DNA from: Bacteroidota bacterium
Lineage (GTDB): Bacteria; Bacteroidota; Bacteroidia; Chitinophagales; Chitinophagaceae
Direction: 5' to 3'
Length of the DNA: 64,000 bases
Assembly: GCA_023428755.1 (NCBI GenBank)
Contig: JAEYWX010000025.1
Coordinates: 124,001 to 188,000, forward strand
The translations under genes were made by a program, and so were the position numbers. The number at the start of each line of letters is the position of its first letter. Positions within the stretch are counted from its first letter, which is position 1. Shown here in pieces: positions 52,005-62,403 of the stretch. Under the pieces are notes generated by a model. It was not told the origin of the DNA. It searched no databases and worked only from the letters and a program-made list of their open reading frames with translations.

Positions 52005-54488
52005 TTATTGTTTAATAAATGACTTTGTTTCACCATTTTGGAAACGTATAAAGTACATTCCTGGCATCAGATAATCCACCATTAGGATATTGTTACGGTT
52101 CCTTAACTGTGTTTGTCTATGGATTCGCCCTGACACATCACTTAGTATCATCGTTGAATTGAATAATGAGGGATCATGAATTGCTATTGTCAGCTGACTG
52201 GTTACCAATGAAGGGTAAAGCGAAATTGCGGTTGTTTCCTTTACGGCGGATAAAACCACTACTTTGCTGTAGCGGAATTCTCCATCCTGATCAACCATTT
52301 TAAGTCTGTAATAGCGAATATCCTGAAGCATACTGCAATCAGAAAAACGGTAGTTATGATTGCCAGCTCCCGCTGCCTGAACGACTCCCCGCTTTGAAAA
52401 CTGTAGTCCATCTTTGGAAGATTCCACGATAAAATAATCAGTATTGAGTTCATCCCGGGTTATCCACTCGAGTTGATTACAATCGTTAGACCTCTTCACT
52501 TTCACATCAACCAATGTCAATGGCAGTGTTGAAGAAACAGCGGTAACAAAGAATCCGCTAAAACCACTCACCTCAAAACTAACTTCCCAACGTTGCGCAG
52601 GCGCATTCCAGATAATATCTGTATCCAACGGGTCAATTGTGGTTGTCGCTCCTGTATAACTAGAGGGAAGTCCTGTACCATCGCTACTGATACCCGCTCT
52701 TTTTTCGATTAAGAGATTGGCTTTACCGGAGGCGTCGGAGGGATCAGCAGGTAAGTCAATAGCACTTACCGCATTAAAATCAGCAAAGTCCTGCTGCGTA
52801 AAATAAAGTGTCACTTTTCCGGTTGCCGTGGAAGCATTCGCAGAAGGAGTCATTTCAAAATGGCGCTTCACAAAGGTGGCAGGCTGCGTGCTTTCAATCC
52901 ATACTTTCGTTGTTACAGTACCGGCAATAGTATAAGGTGTTCCGGAACGTAATGAAGCGATGAGATTCGTACAATTGGAAAAGTTATTGAGGCCGGTATT
53001 TAAGATTGATAACTGTACAGTAGACTGCGAAGCAGTAAGTACATTGGTTATCCCAATTCCGTTTTCATGACCTCCTTCATAAGCTCCCATATCAATGACA
53101 GTTGTTCTTGATAACCCAAGGATATCGGAAATGGGTGTAGCTCCTGTTCCGGTTCCGGTAGCAGGTGAACTGCATTGCAAACGTAACCCGTCATCAGCTG
53201 TACCCCAAGTATTATCCGGTCCGTCACCATCGTTATAATTAACAAATAAGGGATTGCTGTTTAATACATTACTTGTAACAGTATTGGTTACACTTAAGGG
53301 AGAACCGGTTGCATCCCGGATAATGCAGTTATTAAATGTCGGCCAGAACTGCGGACGTGTTTCCTGACTAAATATTTCATCCCTTCCGGCCACACCACTG
53401 CTGGTTGGTGGATTATTCCAGAATATACAATTCCGAAAAACAGCATCTGAAAATCCGACGTATGATGTACCGGCGAATCGGGATGTATTATTGGCAAATG
53501 TGCAATTCACAAAATTAGAGGTATTAAATTCGCCTCCACCAGACAGTACAGCAGCTCCATTGTCGGCCGTATTTCCATAAAAAATACAGTTTGTAATTGT
53601 ATGCGAGGCGCCATCAATATACAAACCACCACCACGGGAAGCATCAAAGAAACCGGATCCACCAGCGTTTCCGGCAAATACACATCGTGTTACTGTATGA
53701 CCGGTACTTCCTGTTAGAAACAGTCCTGCACCAAACACACCAAAACTATTTCCTCCTATTAGAAATGAATTCGAAAGAAACTGGCAATCTGTAATGGTTG
53801 AACCAGAAAATTCACTGACCATCCCGGCACCCCATGAATCGTCGTTTTGATCGGTACAATCTGCACTGTTTTGTGTTACAATTAAATTTGAAAATTGCGC
53901 CGCCGAATTGGAATTGTAAATACCGGCCCCTTTATACCGATCAATCACACGGCCTCCTATTGTTAGATTAGAAAGCCCTGGTGCTGTGGCATAACCTTTG
54001 GTCACCGTAAAGCCATCAAAGACTACAGCGTTTGTCAGATTCACGCTCAATACCACATGATAGGCATTGTCGACCAAAGTGTTCACAACACCCAGATCGC
54101 CACTAAGCGTTGTTATATGTTGTTTCCAGTTTCGTTGACTCAACTGGAACTCATTACCGGCAAATCCACCGTATACTTTTACACCCTCTTTCATTGTGAA
54201 TGTTTTATCACGGTTATTAGCAGGCGTTGTATTTCCAAAAGGATCATGTGTAGGAAAATACGTTCCGGCTTTGACCCAGATCTGATCGCCTGCATTGGCA
54301 GCATTGATCGCAACCTGCAAATCACGTTTCGCCGTAGCCCAGCTTGTTCCTGCACCGGCATTATCCGGTCTTGCTGCATCGACATACCGAATCGTTTGTG
54401 AAAACAAACTGGTAGCACCTACCAGAAATACAAAAATCAGTAGGAATAAACATTTCTTGTATAGGGACACTAATGTTGCATTTTTCAT
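52005..54488 (-). CDS. T9SS-secreted right-handed beta-helix protein
   Basis: An 827-residue secreted protein. A signal peptide (ending near SLFSQ) is followed by YVDAARPDNAGAGTSW, the usual opening of parallel beta-helix 'choice-of-anchor' proteins, then many solenoid turns with N/G ladders (YHVVLSVNLTNAVVFDGFTV, GAGIYNSNSAAQFSNLIV, GGGLYIDGASHTITNCIFYG, NFVNCTFANNTS). The C-terminal part has fibronectin-like strands and ends with a type A type IX sorting domain (AISLYPSLVTSQLTIAI, then LSDVSGRIH, MPGMYFIRF). It would be exported through the outer membrane and anchored or released. Such proteins often bind or cut polysaccharides; no lyase motif is visible. Confidence 0.9.
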   Translation of the reverse strand: MKNATLVSLYKKCLFLLIFVFLVGATSLFSQTIRYVDAARPDNAGAGTSWATAKRDLQVAINAANAGDQIWVKAGTYFPTHDPFGNTTPANNRDKTFTMKEGVKVYGGFAGNEFQLSQRNWKQHITTLSGDLGVVNTLVDNAYHVVLSVNLTNAVVFDGFTVTKGYATAPGLSNLTIGGRVIDRYKGAGIYNSNSAAQFSNLIVTQNSADCTDQNDDSWGAGMVSEFSGSTITDCQFLSNSFLIGGNSFGVFGAGLFLTGSTGHTVTRCVFAGNAGGSGFFDASRGGGLYIDGASHTITNCIFYGNTADNGAAVLSGGGEFNTSNFVNCTFANNTSRFAGTSYVGFSDAVFRNCIFWNNPPTSSGVAGRDEIFSQETRPQFWPTFNNCIIRDATGSPLSVTNTVTSNVLNSNPLFVNYNDGDGPDNTWGTADDGLRLQCSSPATGTGTGATPISDILGLSRTTVIDMGAYEGGHENGIGITNVLTASQSTVQLSILNTGLNNFSNCTNLIASLRSGTPYTIAGTVTTKVWIESTQPATFVKRHFEMTPSANASTATGKVTLYFTQQDFADFNAVSAIDLPADPSDASGKANLLIEKRAGISSDGTGLPSSYTGATTTIDPLDTDIIWNAPAQRWEVSFEVSGFSGFFVTAVSSTLPLTLVDVKVKRSNDCNQLEWITRDELNTDYFIVESSKDGLQFSKRGVVQAAGAGNHNYRFSDCSMLQDIRYYRLKMVDQDGEFRYSKVVVLSAVKETTAISLYPSLVTSQLTIAIHDPSLFNSTMILSDVSGRIHRQTQLRNRNNILMVDYLMPGMYFIRFQNGETKSFIKQ

Positions 54489-54621
54489 AACTCGCTTTAC
54501 TCTTTTTGTGTTTGCAAGTATAGCCGAATAACAATCATTAAAAATTATCCTTTGTTAAATTATCGCTGCCACAGATGAAATAGTATTGCACTCTATTTTA
54601 CTTACCATTTACACAAACACT

Positions 54622-55302
54622 ATGAAATTCAAAAGCAAAGTATTTACAACTTCACAACAACCACAAATGCAACTTCTGGCAGTACAGAACAAAAGACCGA
54701 ATCGAAATAAGTACATTCTATATCTGGCAAGTCTGCTCCTTTTGCTGTATGCCTGTAATCCGGTAAAAAATGCTGACCACAAAGCTTCCAGAAATGAAAT
54801 CAAGTCTCTATTCCCGTCGCAAACATTTGATTCCCTCACAGCAAAAAAAATGCTGACCTATGGAAAAGGATCGATCAAAGGAGTGATTTATAAAAAGACG
54901 AATCAACTGCAGTTGATCGGCGGTAAAACCTATGGGTCTTTTGTGACTATACGATTGTACCCTGTTACGCCCTATCTTCTTGAATGGTATGATCTGCGGG
55001 AAAGAAAAGAAAACAAACGGACCAAAGTGTATATCTCAGATGTGGCAGACAGATACCGGCTGGATGTAACAGCAGATAAATATGGGCGCTTTGAATTTGA
55101 AAAGATGCGCCCGGGTAAATATTTTATTCACGCAATCATGACAACAACCCAACGGTATTCAAGGGATGTAGAAGTAGGAACAAATTCCTACGGAACCAGG
55201 TACTATCAAAAGGAACGATACAGCGTATCCAAGAACCACCGGCTAGAGCAATTTGTGGAAATAAAAAAAGAGAATGACGTTGTAGAAGTAGTACTTAAAT
55301 AG
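54622..55302 (+). CDS. Lipoprotein with a carboxypeptidase-regulatory-like domain
   Basis: The product has a long basic N-region, then a lipoprotein-like hydrophobic segment with Cys (YILYLASLLLLLYAC), which favours start 54622 or 54667 over 54586. The mature part resembles a carboxypeptidase-regulatory-like fold: GKGSIKGVIYKKTNQLQLIG, then RYRLDVTADKYGRFEFEKM with RPGKYFIHAIM, matching the 'D-x-x-G-x-F-x-F-x-x-L/M-x-P-G-x-Y' signature. The end is Tyr- and Lys-rich. Alone on its strand before the 55433 gene. Confidence 0.75.
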   Translation: MKFKSKVFTTSQQPQMQLLAVQNKRPNRNKYILYLASLLLLLYACNPVKNADHKASRNEIKSLFPSQTFDSLTAKKMLTYGKGSIKGVIYKKTNQLQLIGGKTYGSFVTIRLYPVTPYLLEWYDLRERKENKRTKVYISDVADRYRLDVTADKYGRFEFEKMRPGKYFIHAIMTTTQRYSRDVEVGTNSYGTRYYQKERYSVSKNHRLEQFVEIKKENDVVEVVLK

Positions 55303-55432
55303 TGCTACGTGAATATCTTTCTACAAACAGATTCATTCAACCCCGTTCTTGTTAATTAACAACTAACAGGCAAAATATGACAATGGCGTAAAGTTAAAAG
55401 CATCTGTAACAATAATCGAATTCAAATATTTT

Positions 55433-55915
55433 ATGCATAGTATCGTTTCCAAATTCTATCTCTGTGCGTTGGTATTGTTTTCTTTACTATCCTGTAAAAA
55501 AGACCCCAACAAAAAAACCAGCAACAATTCATTCTATATAAAAGCAAAGCTGAATAATCAGGAAATCCGGTACACAATCGATGCGAACGGTAGAATCGAG
55601 AATAAACAAATGAGCGGCTCTGCATTTTTTGACGCCTCCAGCAACTTCCCCAGCTTTTCATTTGATATAGAAGCAAATGCCCCTATACAACCGGGTATTT
55701 ATAAAGAGTCGACAATTGTATTAATCTTTCGATACAGCCTTTCGGCAACAAAGACATTTCACTCGCAAATGGGTAATGAAAATGATTTCGAAATAACCAT
55801 TATTGAAATTACAAGTACTTCAGTAAAAGGAACATTCAGTGGTACAATCAGAAATGCTTCCAACATAAATGAAGTTTTCACTGTTGAAAATGGCGAATTT
55901 TCTCTAAAAAGATAA
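55433..55915 (+). CDS. Small lipoprotein
   Basis: A 160-residue lipoprotein (signal MHSIVSKFYLCALVLFSLLSC). The mature part is strand-rich (NSFYIKAKLNNQEIRYTID, ASSNFPSFSFDIEAN, SVKGTFSGTIRNAS), resembling the small DUF6252-type lipoproteins of Bacteroidota in its 'G-T-F-S-G' turn. No catalytic site. The spacing from 54622 gene (130 bases) leaves room for its own promoter. Confidence 0.7.
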   Translation: MHSIVSKFYLCALVLFSLLSCKKDPNKKTSNNSFYIKAKLNNQEIRYTIDANGRIENKQMSGSAFFDASSNFPSFSFDIEANAPIQPGIYKESTIVLIFRYSLSATKTFHSQMGNENDFEITIIEITSTSVKGTFSGTIRNASNINEVFTVENGEFSLKR

Positions 55916-55996
55916 ATATATCAACGCATGGGTCCTTGCTCGCACTATTTAAAAAAATGAGATTGGTTTATAAGAACTATTCATTTGATCCAATTG

Positions 55997-56608
55997 TCAG
56001 TAACTATTGTCCCTCCGGTTTACCTTTTGGTTTACAACCATCTTTCTTCTGATCCGACTCAGGCTTTGAGGTGTTATACCCAGGTAAGTCGCTAAGTATT
56101 TATGCGGGGTACGTTGAATCATTTCGGGACGCTTTGTTTGCAACTCAAGATATCGTTCAGTAGCTGATTTTGTAAGCAGATCGATTTGTTGTTTCTGTTT
56201 ATTTATAAACAACTGGCTGGATGCAAATTGCCAGATTTTATTTCCGATCTCAGAACCTGAACATAATTGCAGAAAATCAGCTTTGGTAATTCGAAAAAGC
56301 TCCGATGGTTCAAAGGTTACCACTTCAAGCGGTGTAGGTCGTTGCATAAAAAAGGACATGAAGTCTCCCATCAGTTCACCTTCGTAAAAGATATCAAAAC
56401 ATGCAAAATAATTGTTCTTCCAAAGCAACACACCAGCACTACCCTTTATCATGAAATACAAGTACTTTTCCGTACTGTCAGGACTTTTTAATATCTGCTC
56501 TTTCTGTGTTACAACAATATCACCTAAACCGGCAAATACCTTCCATTCTTCCAGTGGAAGATTGACGTACGGATCAAAGGCTTGCTTCACTAATTCTTCG
56601 ATTTGCAT
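55997..56608 (-). CDS. Crp/Fnr-family regulator 2
   Basis: A 203-residue regulator with a cyclic-nucleotide-binding-like domain (about 25-120; YLYFMIKGSAGVLLWKNNYF) and a helix-turn-helix ending YLGITPQSLSRIRRK. It shares ordered blocks with the 62404 product: FDPYVNL, ERYL-L, GDFMSFFMQRPTPLEV, KQKQQIDLLTKSATERYLEL, YLATYLGITPQ. The two are therefore close paralogues. True cAMP-binding residues are not evident. Alone on its strand. Confidence 0.9.
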   Translation of the reverse strand: MQIEELVKQAFDPYVNLPLEEWKVFAGLGDIVVTQKEQILKSPDSTEKYLYFMIKGSAGVLLWKNNYFACFDIFYEGELMGDFMSFFMQRPTPLEVVTFEPSELFRITKADFLQLCSGSEIGNKIWQFASSQLFINKQKQQIDLLTKSATERYLELQTKRPEMIQRTPHKYLATYLGITPQSLSRIRRKMVVNQKVNRRDNSY

Positions 56609-57096
56609 ATAAAACTGTTAGGTCCAATTTCTAAGATGATGTACATACCGGCATTTATCGGCCGGCCGAAAAGAAGTTCCCGAACCAGATAAAAAAGCTG
56701 CAATCAACTGCCTGTTTCCTGCACGTTTGTCGAAAGAATGATAGAGAAAGGAATTAACCTGTCTTAGTCACTACATTGTACCAACAAAATTGTACAGAAG
56801 AACTGTTTCAGAAATTGATTTGCTTTCTATCAATCAAAGTTGCAAAACAATCCCATTACAGTCAACAATGACAAATATTCAGGGGTGCATGATCGTACAT
56901 TCATAGACGAAATTATTTCTTTCATAGATATTAGTTTTAAAACACAGGTAACGAACGATAAATTCCACAAGGGTTTAAATACTTTTACCGTAATTTTTAC
57001 CAGTAAGACAATCCGGAGTTTATAATATCCGGAGATGATAACAGCAAAACAGTTAACAGACAAACCTACAGTACCGGGAAACTTTAATAATGCGGC
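56609..57096. other. Spacer, no gene seen
   Basis: 488 bases; short frames on both strands have no recognisable content. Confidence 0.4.
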
Positions 57097-58152
57097 ATGA
57101 TGAGTCAGCAACAAAAAAAAATACTTACACATACTTTAATTTCGGTCTCATATGCACTTTTCTGGATTGCAGCAAGTATTGTTGCTTCTACGACAGAAGA
57201 CCCTACTTCCAAAGATCTGCTTTACACCTACCTTTGGAAAATCGCCTATATAAGCCTGGTTAATCTGCTTCTGTATACAATTGTACTGCCGGTATTCAGA
57301 AGACGAAAAACAAAATGGCTGCTGATTATAAGTATGATCATTCCGGCCATGGCAATCATCTTTGTTGGTTTCTATGGATGGAACATGCTGGGTTCTTATC
57401 TTCATGTCACCCATCAATGGAATGCAAATGAATGGAAGCTCAGATACATTGTACCCAACATAATTCATCTTGTTTTTGGCCTGATTTACCACGCAACAAT
57501 TTACTTTATTCTTGCAACTGCACGTTTGCATGCAAGAAACCAAGAACTAATCATCGAAAAGAAAGTATCCGAATTAAACTATTTAAAGTCGCAAACCAAT
57601 CCTCATTTTCTTTTCAACACCCTGAATGGAATTTATGTATTAGCCCGGGAAAAATCAGATGTAACAGCTGACACGGTACTTCGATTATCTGATATTTTAC
57701 GGTATATGTTATATGTTACACAATCCGAACAGGTTCCCTTGCGTCAGGAAGTTCAAATCATGGAAGATTATATCGAACTTGAAAAACTCCGATATGATGG
57801 GTCATTAAACGTAAGTTTTGATGTCAGTATTGATGATCCACAACAAATGATTCCACCATTACTATTCATTCACCTGGTTGAAAATGCATTCAAACACGGT
57901 GCTTCAGAAGCATTGACCCATTCATTTATTAGCATTGATCTGACAGTTCAAAAGGAAAAACTTAGATTCAGCATTCGTAATTCTGTTGTTCAGAATGACA
58001 GTCCGAATACCATCAAAGAAAATATCGGCTTAACGAACCTGCGGCGACAGCTCTCCCTTCTCTTTACAGATTATCAACTAGATTTACAGCGAACGGCTGA
58101 TTCTTTTACAGCAAACCTTACCATTAATCTTACCAGTTATGCAAAGAATTAA
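57097..58152 (+). CDS. LytS-type sensor histidine kinase
   Basis: A 351-residue membrane kinase with four N-terminal helices (about 12-30, 45-65, 75-95, 120-145), a short coiled linker, and an intact His_kinase H-box (LKSQTNPHFLFNTLNGIYVL) followed by HATPase_c (LLFIHLVENAFKHGA, ENIGLTNLRRQLSLLF). It lacks a large sensor domain, so the helices are the likely input. ATG 57097 or 57100 starts it. It overlaps the LytTR regulator by 14 bases, so the pair is co-translated. It is a useful intact comparison for the split kinase at 5240. Confidence 0.92.
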   Translation: MMSQQQKKILTHTLISVSYALFWIAASIVASTTEDPTSKDLLYTYLWKIAYISLVNLLLYTIVLPVFRRRKTKWLLIISMIIPAMAIIFVGFYGWNMLGSYLHVTHQWNANEWKLRYIVPNIIHLVFGLIYHATIYFILATARLHARNQELIIEKKVSELNYLKSQTNPHFLFNTLNGIYVLAREKSDVTADTVLRLSDILRYMLYVTQSEQVPLRQEVQIMEDYIELEKLRYDGSLNVSFDVSIDDPQQMIPPLLFIHLVENAFKHGASEALTHSFISIDLTVQKEKLRFSIRNSVVQNDSPNTIKENIGLTNLRRQLSLLFTDYQLDLQRTADSFTANLTINLTSYAKN

Positions 58153-58816
58153 ATGTATAATCGTTGAAGATGAACCGCTGGCGGTCAGGGTATTAAAAGA
58201 TTATATTTCACAGGAACCAAATCTTGATTTAACAGAAGTGTTCAGAGATGCAATTACAGCAGAGAACTATTTACAACGGAATGAAATCAAGTTAATGTTT
58301 CTTGACATTCATTTACCAAAAATAAAGGGCTTAGACTTTTTGAGATCGCTTTTGAATCCCCCTGTTGTGATTGTTACCACTGCCTATCATCAATATGCGC
58401 TGGAGGGGTTTGAACTGAACGTTGCTGATTATCTGATGAAACCTATTTCACCCAAGCGTTTTTCCACCGCTGTTGCGAAAGCTGTGAAATTGATCAAAAC
58501 CAATGAACTTTCCAACGAGAATGCAGAGAAAGCTGTTTATCTTACTGTAAACCGACGAAAAGTAAAGATTCTACTCACCGATATTTTATACATAGAAAGT
58601 AAGCGGGAGTATGTAATGATTACTTCGACCAAAGGAGAATACGTTTCAAAAATCAGCACGACTGAGCTGGAAGAGATGCTGCCACCAGAAATGTTCAGGC
58701 GGATACATCGTTCCTTTATTATTGCTGTAAATAAAATAAGTTCCTATTCAAAAGAAAACGTGGAAATCAATGGGAAAAGTATCCCCATCGGTAAAAATCA
58801 CAGAAAGGAGTTTTAA
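58139..58816 (+). CDS. LytTR-family response regulator
   Basis: A 225-residue response regulator: receiver domain with acidic pair ED (IVEDEP), phosphoacceptor Asp in LMFLDIHLPK, Lys in YLMKPISPK, then a LytTR DNA-binding domain (KILLTDILYIESKREYVMIT, RRIHRSFIIAVNKISSY). It overlaps the end of the kinase gene, confirming the pairing. Both are on the + strand between long spacers. Confidence 0.92.
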   Translation: MQRIKCIIVEDEPLAVRVLKDYISQEPNLDLTEVFRDAITAENYLQRNEIKLMFLDIHLPKIKGLDFLRSLLNPPVVIVTTAYHQYALEGFELNVADYLMKPISPKRFSTAVAKAVKLIKTNELSNENAEKAVYLTVNRRKVKILLTDILYIESKREYVMITSTKGEYVSKISTTELEEMLPPEMFRRIHRSFIIAVNKISSYSKENVEINGKSIPIGKNHRKEF

Positions 58817-59216
58817 ATCTGATAATATGAATTTTAATATTCCAAACACATTCAATTGCATACTGCATGTTGTTTTTTTCCAACATTACAACCCCGTCTT
58901 GTTCAGTCTGAACGACATTACAGAAATGCCCACCAGCCTTCCGTTATTTCGTCCTGTAACATGTATAAGCTCCCTACATAAATCCATTGTAATACCTAAC
59001 AAAAAAATAAGCACTGCTGAGTTTACAATGATGTTATTAATGAATCAGCTACAAAGTTATAGACTTACAAAAGCAGAATTTCTACAAACGGAAAAATGAT
59101 CAGGAGAATCAATAACGTCATTTTGCATTTATACGCATACATTAAATAGAAAGCATTTCATCGTAAAATCGCAATACAGCAAACCTCATGATAAATTGAA
59201 AATAAAAAAAGTTAAC
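58817..59216. other. Spacer, no supported gene
   Basis: 400 bases. A frame overlapping the regulator end (58770-59099) has no recognisable content. Confidence 0.4.
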
Positions 59217-59597
59217 ATGAATGAACAGTATATCCAGAGAGAAGAAGTAATTGATGCAGAGAACAGGCTTTTGGCAGCCCAGCTCGCCAGCGATATAGAG
59301 ACGCTCAACCTCCTCTTATCTGATGAGTTAGCAGCTGTTGCACCAGGCGGACAGATTCTTACCAAAAAAGCAGATCTCGATGCACATAAAGCAAAAACGA
59401 TGACCATTAATGAAGCAGCATCGGTCATAGACGATATAAAATTACACGGCACAACTGCGATAACAATCGTAACAATGACAGCTAAAGGGATATTGATGGG
59501 AACGCACTTAGAAGGTGTATTTCGATATTTCAGAGTCTGGAAACGCATTGACGGAAATTTGAAAGTCATCGGTGCAAGTATTATGCAATTACCATAG
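59217..59597 (+). CDS. NTF2-like (SnoaL/DUF4440) protein
   Basis: A 126-residue cone-shaped NTF2-fold protein. It shows the usual opening helices (REEVIDAENRLLAAQLASDI, ETLNLLLSDELAAVAPGGQI), a middle 'TKKADLDAHKAKTM' and strands FRYFRVWKRIDGNLKVIGASI near the end. DUF4440/SnoaL-like proteins include ketosteroid-isomerase-type enzymes and many of unknown role. Start 59217 (MNEQYIQREE) is preferred over TTG at 59196. There is no signal peptide. Alone. Confidence 0.85.
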   Translation: MNEQYIQREEVIDAENRLLAAQLASDIETLNLLLSDELAAVAPGGQILTKKADLDAHKAKTMTINEAASVIDDIKLHGTTAITIVTMTAKGILMGTHLEGVFRYFRVWKRIDGNLKVIGASIMQLP

Positions 59598-60185
59598 TAT
59601 GCATTGATTGCAAACCGGGCGGGTTAGCATTCAGCAACCGGAATTTTGATCTTCGGAAAATCAGTATATCCAGCTGAATCGTATCAGGAGGGATAAACTG
59701 ATTCATCTGCATCTTCCCGCAAGTGAATACCCTCTCCCCGATTTAAAACAGTATAATCGAAATGATTTATGCCGTTTTAATCAGCATGTTCCAAATAATT
59801 GTAGCACCGTATCAGCAAAAAAAATCGTGTTTCGTGAAAACCAACAACACCCAACTTACCGGAAACAGGTAAGTTAAAATCGAGCGACAATTATGTTGTT
59901 TGAAATCGATGATTCCTTATTCACATTCCCGTTTCAACAGAAAAAATATATGACATTATTTATGCTGTTCGTTCAGCACAATCAGAAAAAAAATTGAACT
60001 CATGGAGATGGTATTCGATCACTAATAGCAATTGTTTCAAGACATAAATAAAGGCTATTTATCCCAAAACAATAACCTATAACCGCTGCTGCGATGTGGA
60101 GTTGATATTTCGGGTTCCGTTTGTTTCCTTCGCACATCACATGAAGTAGTCCAATCTGCATTTTTTCAATAAGCCAGCTCTTTTT
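59598..60185. other. Spacer with one hairpin, no gene seen
   Basis: 588 bases. AACTTACC (59853-59860) and GGTAAGTT (59868-59875) form an 8-bp stem without a T tail. Confidence 0.4.
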
Positions 60186-60605
60186 TTATTGATGAATCGA
60201 TTTGATCAGTCCTGCTTCGCAAGACCTTTCCGAAATAGTTGTAAAATCAACCATCGTTCGGGGTGGATGCTGGGATAAAGCCTCGCACTGCATACAATTA
60301 TCCAAAGTACCGGTGCCCATCGGACTGATCGTTACATAAACTATATCTTTCGTTTCGTGAACCAACTGTTCAATTTTACAGGTATTGTAATACGAAACAA
60401 CATTGCTGTATTCACGGCCGGTATGCACATCTTTCCAACTGGAATCACCCACAACCACAGAATCCAGAATTTGAAAGATTACCCGGTCGCAATCGTAGCG
60501 GACAATTTTAGCAGGCAAAAGTCCGCAATTAAACTCCTGTTCTACCTTGCAGGATGAAAAAGCAATCAGCAGTGTCATAGTCAATAAGGGTAAGAAAATG
60601 TTCAT
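60186..60605 (-). CDS. Small Cys-rich lipoprotein
   Basis: A 139-residue lipoprotein (signal MNIFLPLLTMTLLIAFSSC). The mature part has seven Cys spread along a short chain (NCGLLPAKIVRYDCDR, NTCKIEQ, DNCMQCEA, RSCEAG), so disulfides are likely. No family recognised. Alone between long spacers. Confidence 0.65.
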   Translation of the reverse strand: MNIFLPLLTMTLLIAFSSCKVEQEFNCGLLPAKIVRYDCDRVIFQILDSVVVGDSSWKDVHTGREYSNVVSYYNTCKIEQLVHETKDIVYVTISPMGTGTLDNCMQCEALSQHPPRTMVDFTTISERSCEAGLIKSIHQ

Positions 60606-61625
60606 ATATTTCAGCCTGTTGTATAATAAAAAGATGTTGATTGAATTTTCAGAAAGAGATTAATTTGTCAGCTGTTAAATAAACCCCTGTCTTTTGTTAA
60701 AAACCGTCGATTAAAAGCCATTAAATAAAGTACACCAATCATCTATTCAAGAACAGAATGAAAACAGCTGGTTCTTTTTTTATATGGCAAAACCCAAAGT
60801 CCTGCCTACTGAATTAAACTATTCCAGAGAAATTCTTGCAGCAATGTGATGAAATCAAAGACTCGTAAAAATATATGTATTGTTTACAGTATGGATTAAC
60901 AAAAGGTAAGAAATGGAAAACCTGACCTGGTTCGTCTTATCAGAAAACCCGTAATACCTCGGAAAAGAAATCTGTCAGATCCGAGCCGTGAAATACAACT
61001 GATAAAAAAACAGGTAGTTGAAACTACCTGTCATCATGAAACCTTAGATTATCTAACCACATCGATCAAAGTAAAAACTTCTATTTTCTTTTTTTCCTTA
61101 ATCCTGCTGCAAAGAAAAAGAGAAGTCTTTTTGGATAAATTCACTTAAGACAAAAAATAGAACAGCAAAATGGAATTATTTCTTCAATCCAAAAACCGGT
61201 TGTGATCCAATATTAAAAATTAAAAACGCAATACTATCAATAAACGAACCATGGCAGCGAAACAACGAAGAGTCCGAATTAGAAAATCAGTTGTAATGGA
61301 AAATACCGCAAACAAAAAAACATATCGCCTGAACCCTGATTCTTTCCCTTTCTCATTTTTACAAAATCGAATCCGGAATCTGAAGACAGTTGCAATGTTT
61401 GTACGGTTTGAGAAGCTATTATTGAACCCAGGGCATAAGATTTTAAACAACGGTTTCATACACACCAACTACACTGCTAAAAATTAATATAGAAAGTGCG
61501 TTTCAGTACGGAGCAGTAAACAAGAAACACCGGTTAACTGCAGCAGAACATGAATCTCAAATACAATCACGGCTCAGAATTGATTGATAGTGACCTCTTA
61601 TTTCGATTTAACTGAAATGAAATAT
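60606..61625. other. Long spacer with an orphan minus-strand terminator
   Basis: 1,020 bases. The + strand frame at 61251-61487 is Lys/Arg/Asn-rich with no recognisable fold and is not called. See the terminator at 61003. Confidence 0.45.
61003..61031 (-). terminator. Orphan terminator-like hairpin
   Basis: ACAGGTAGTT (61010-61019) pairs perfectly with AACTACCTGT (61022-61031), and the minus strand continues with seven T. No gene on the minus strand ends just upstream of it. Confidence 0.65.
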
Positions 61626-62330
61626 TTATTGCAGTACCTGCAAAATGGCTATCATGGCAGACAGAATAATGAGCCAATGAATCATGATGTTAAAAGTTAA
61701 TTTTTTGAGCCATAAAAACAGCAGTCCAAATACCACCCCCCAGATTAAAAACCACCAAAATTGATCAATTGATTTTAGCCCGTGTTGAAAAATAAACGGA
61801 ACCGTTGCCGCAATAACTGCCCACCATTTATTGATACGATTGCTTATCAACGCTTTTATAGCAAATCCCCTGTAAACAATTTCTTCCGCTAGGCCTGCCG
61901 TCAAACCCATTAGGATAAATATGATCCTTGCCATGGTTGTCTTGGGTGTCAGGGAAGAAATCGTTTTCATTTTTTCTGCATCAATGACTGAATTTGCCAA
62001 TGCCAGTTCAATAAAAACAAGTAACCCAAACGCAAACAGCAGATAGCCGCCTATGAAATACAGAGTTTTCCTTCGGGTAAACGAGTAACCAATATCTGCC
62101 CAAGTCCAACCCGCCGCATGAATGATTTTCGAAACAATCAATATTTGAATTACGTACCATCCCGTTATGATGAGCCAGAAAGTTGTAAAGAAATCAAGTC
62201 CAAAATCGGTAAGCAATGACCGGTTTAACAACAATAAAGAAATAAGCGTTGCAATGATTGGAAAACCAATCAGCACGGCCAGGGTTTTCGACAGCGGTAT
62301 AGACGTGGATTTTTCAGTCTGTTGCATCAA
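61626..62330 (-). CDS. CPBP-family intramembrane metalloprotease
   Basis: A 234-residue protein with about seven membrane helices and the CPBP (CAAX protease/bacteriocin-processing) motifs: E-E-x-x-x-R as EEIVYR (about 148-153, GLTAGLAEEIVYRGF), F-x-x-x-H as FIFQHG with the metal His, and a late His in IMIHWLI. Such proteases process prenylated or bacteriocin-like substrates, or serve as bacteriocin immunity. No bacteriocin gene is seen nearby. It lies 73 bases downstream of the Crp/Fnr gene at 62404 on the same strand and could share a transcript with it. Confidence 0.9.
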   Translation of the reverse strand: MMQQTEKSTSIPLSKTLAVLIGFPIIATLISLLLLNRSLLTDFGLDFFTTFWLIITGWYVIQILIVSKIIHAAGWTWADIGYSFTRRKTLYFIGGYLLFAFGLLVFIELALANSVIDAEKMKTISSLTPKTTMARIIFILMGLTAGLAEEIVYRGFAIKALISNRINKWWAVIAATVPFIFQHGLKSIDQFWWFLIWGVVFGLLFLWLKKLTFNIMIHWLIILSAMIAILQVLQ

Positions 62331-62403
62331 TTCAACTTATTTTGGTTTTGAATGAGGCAAAATTACAGCCGCTGCAAAAGCCGGGACTTACCATATGATA
62401 ATT

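Noticed and set aside
58770..59099. 109-codon frame overlapping the LytTR regulator end
   Set aside because: The overlap with a well-supported gene and the lack of any recognisable content make it a chance frame.
61251..61487. 78-codon basic frame
   Set aside because: Content is Lys/Arg/Asn-rich with no pattern; the opposite strand is equally open.
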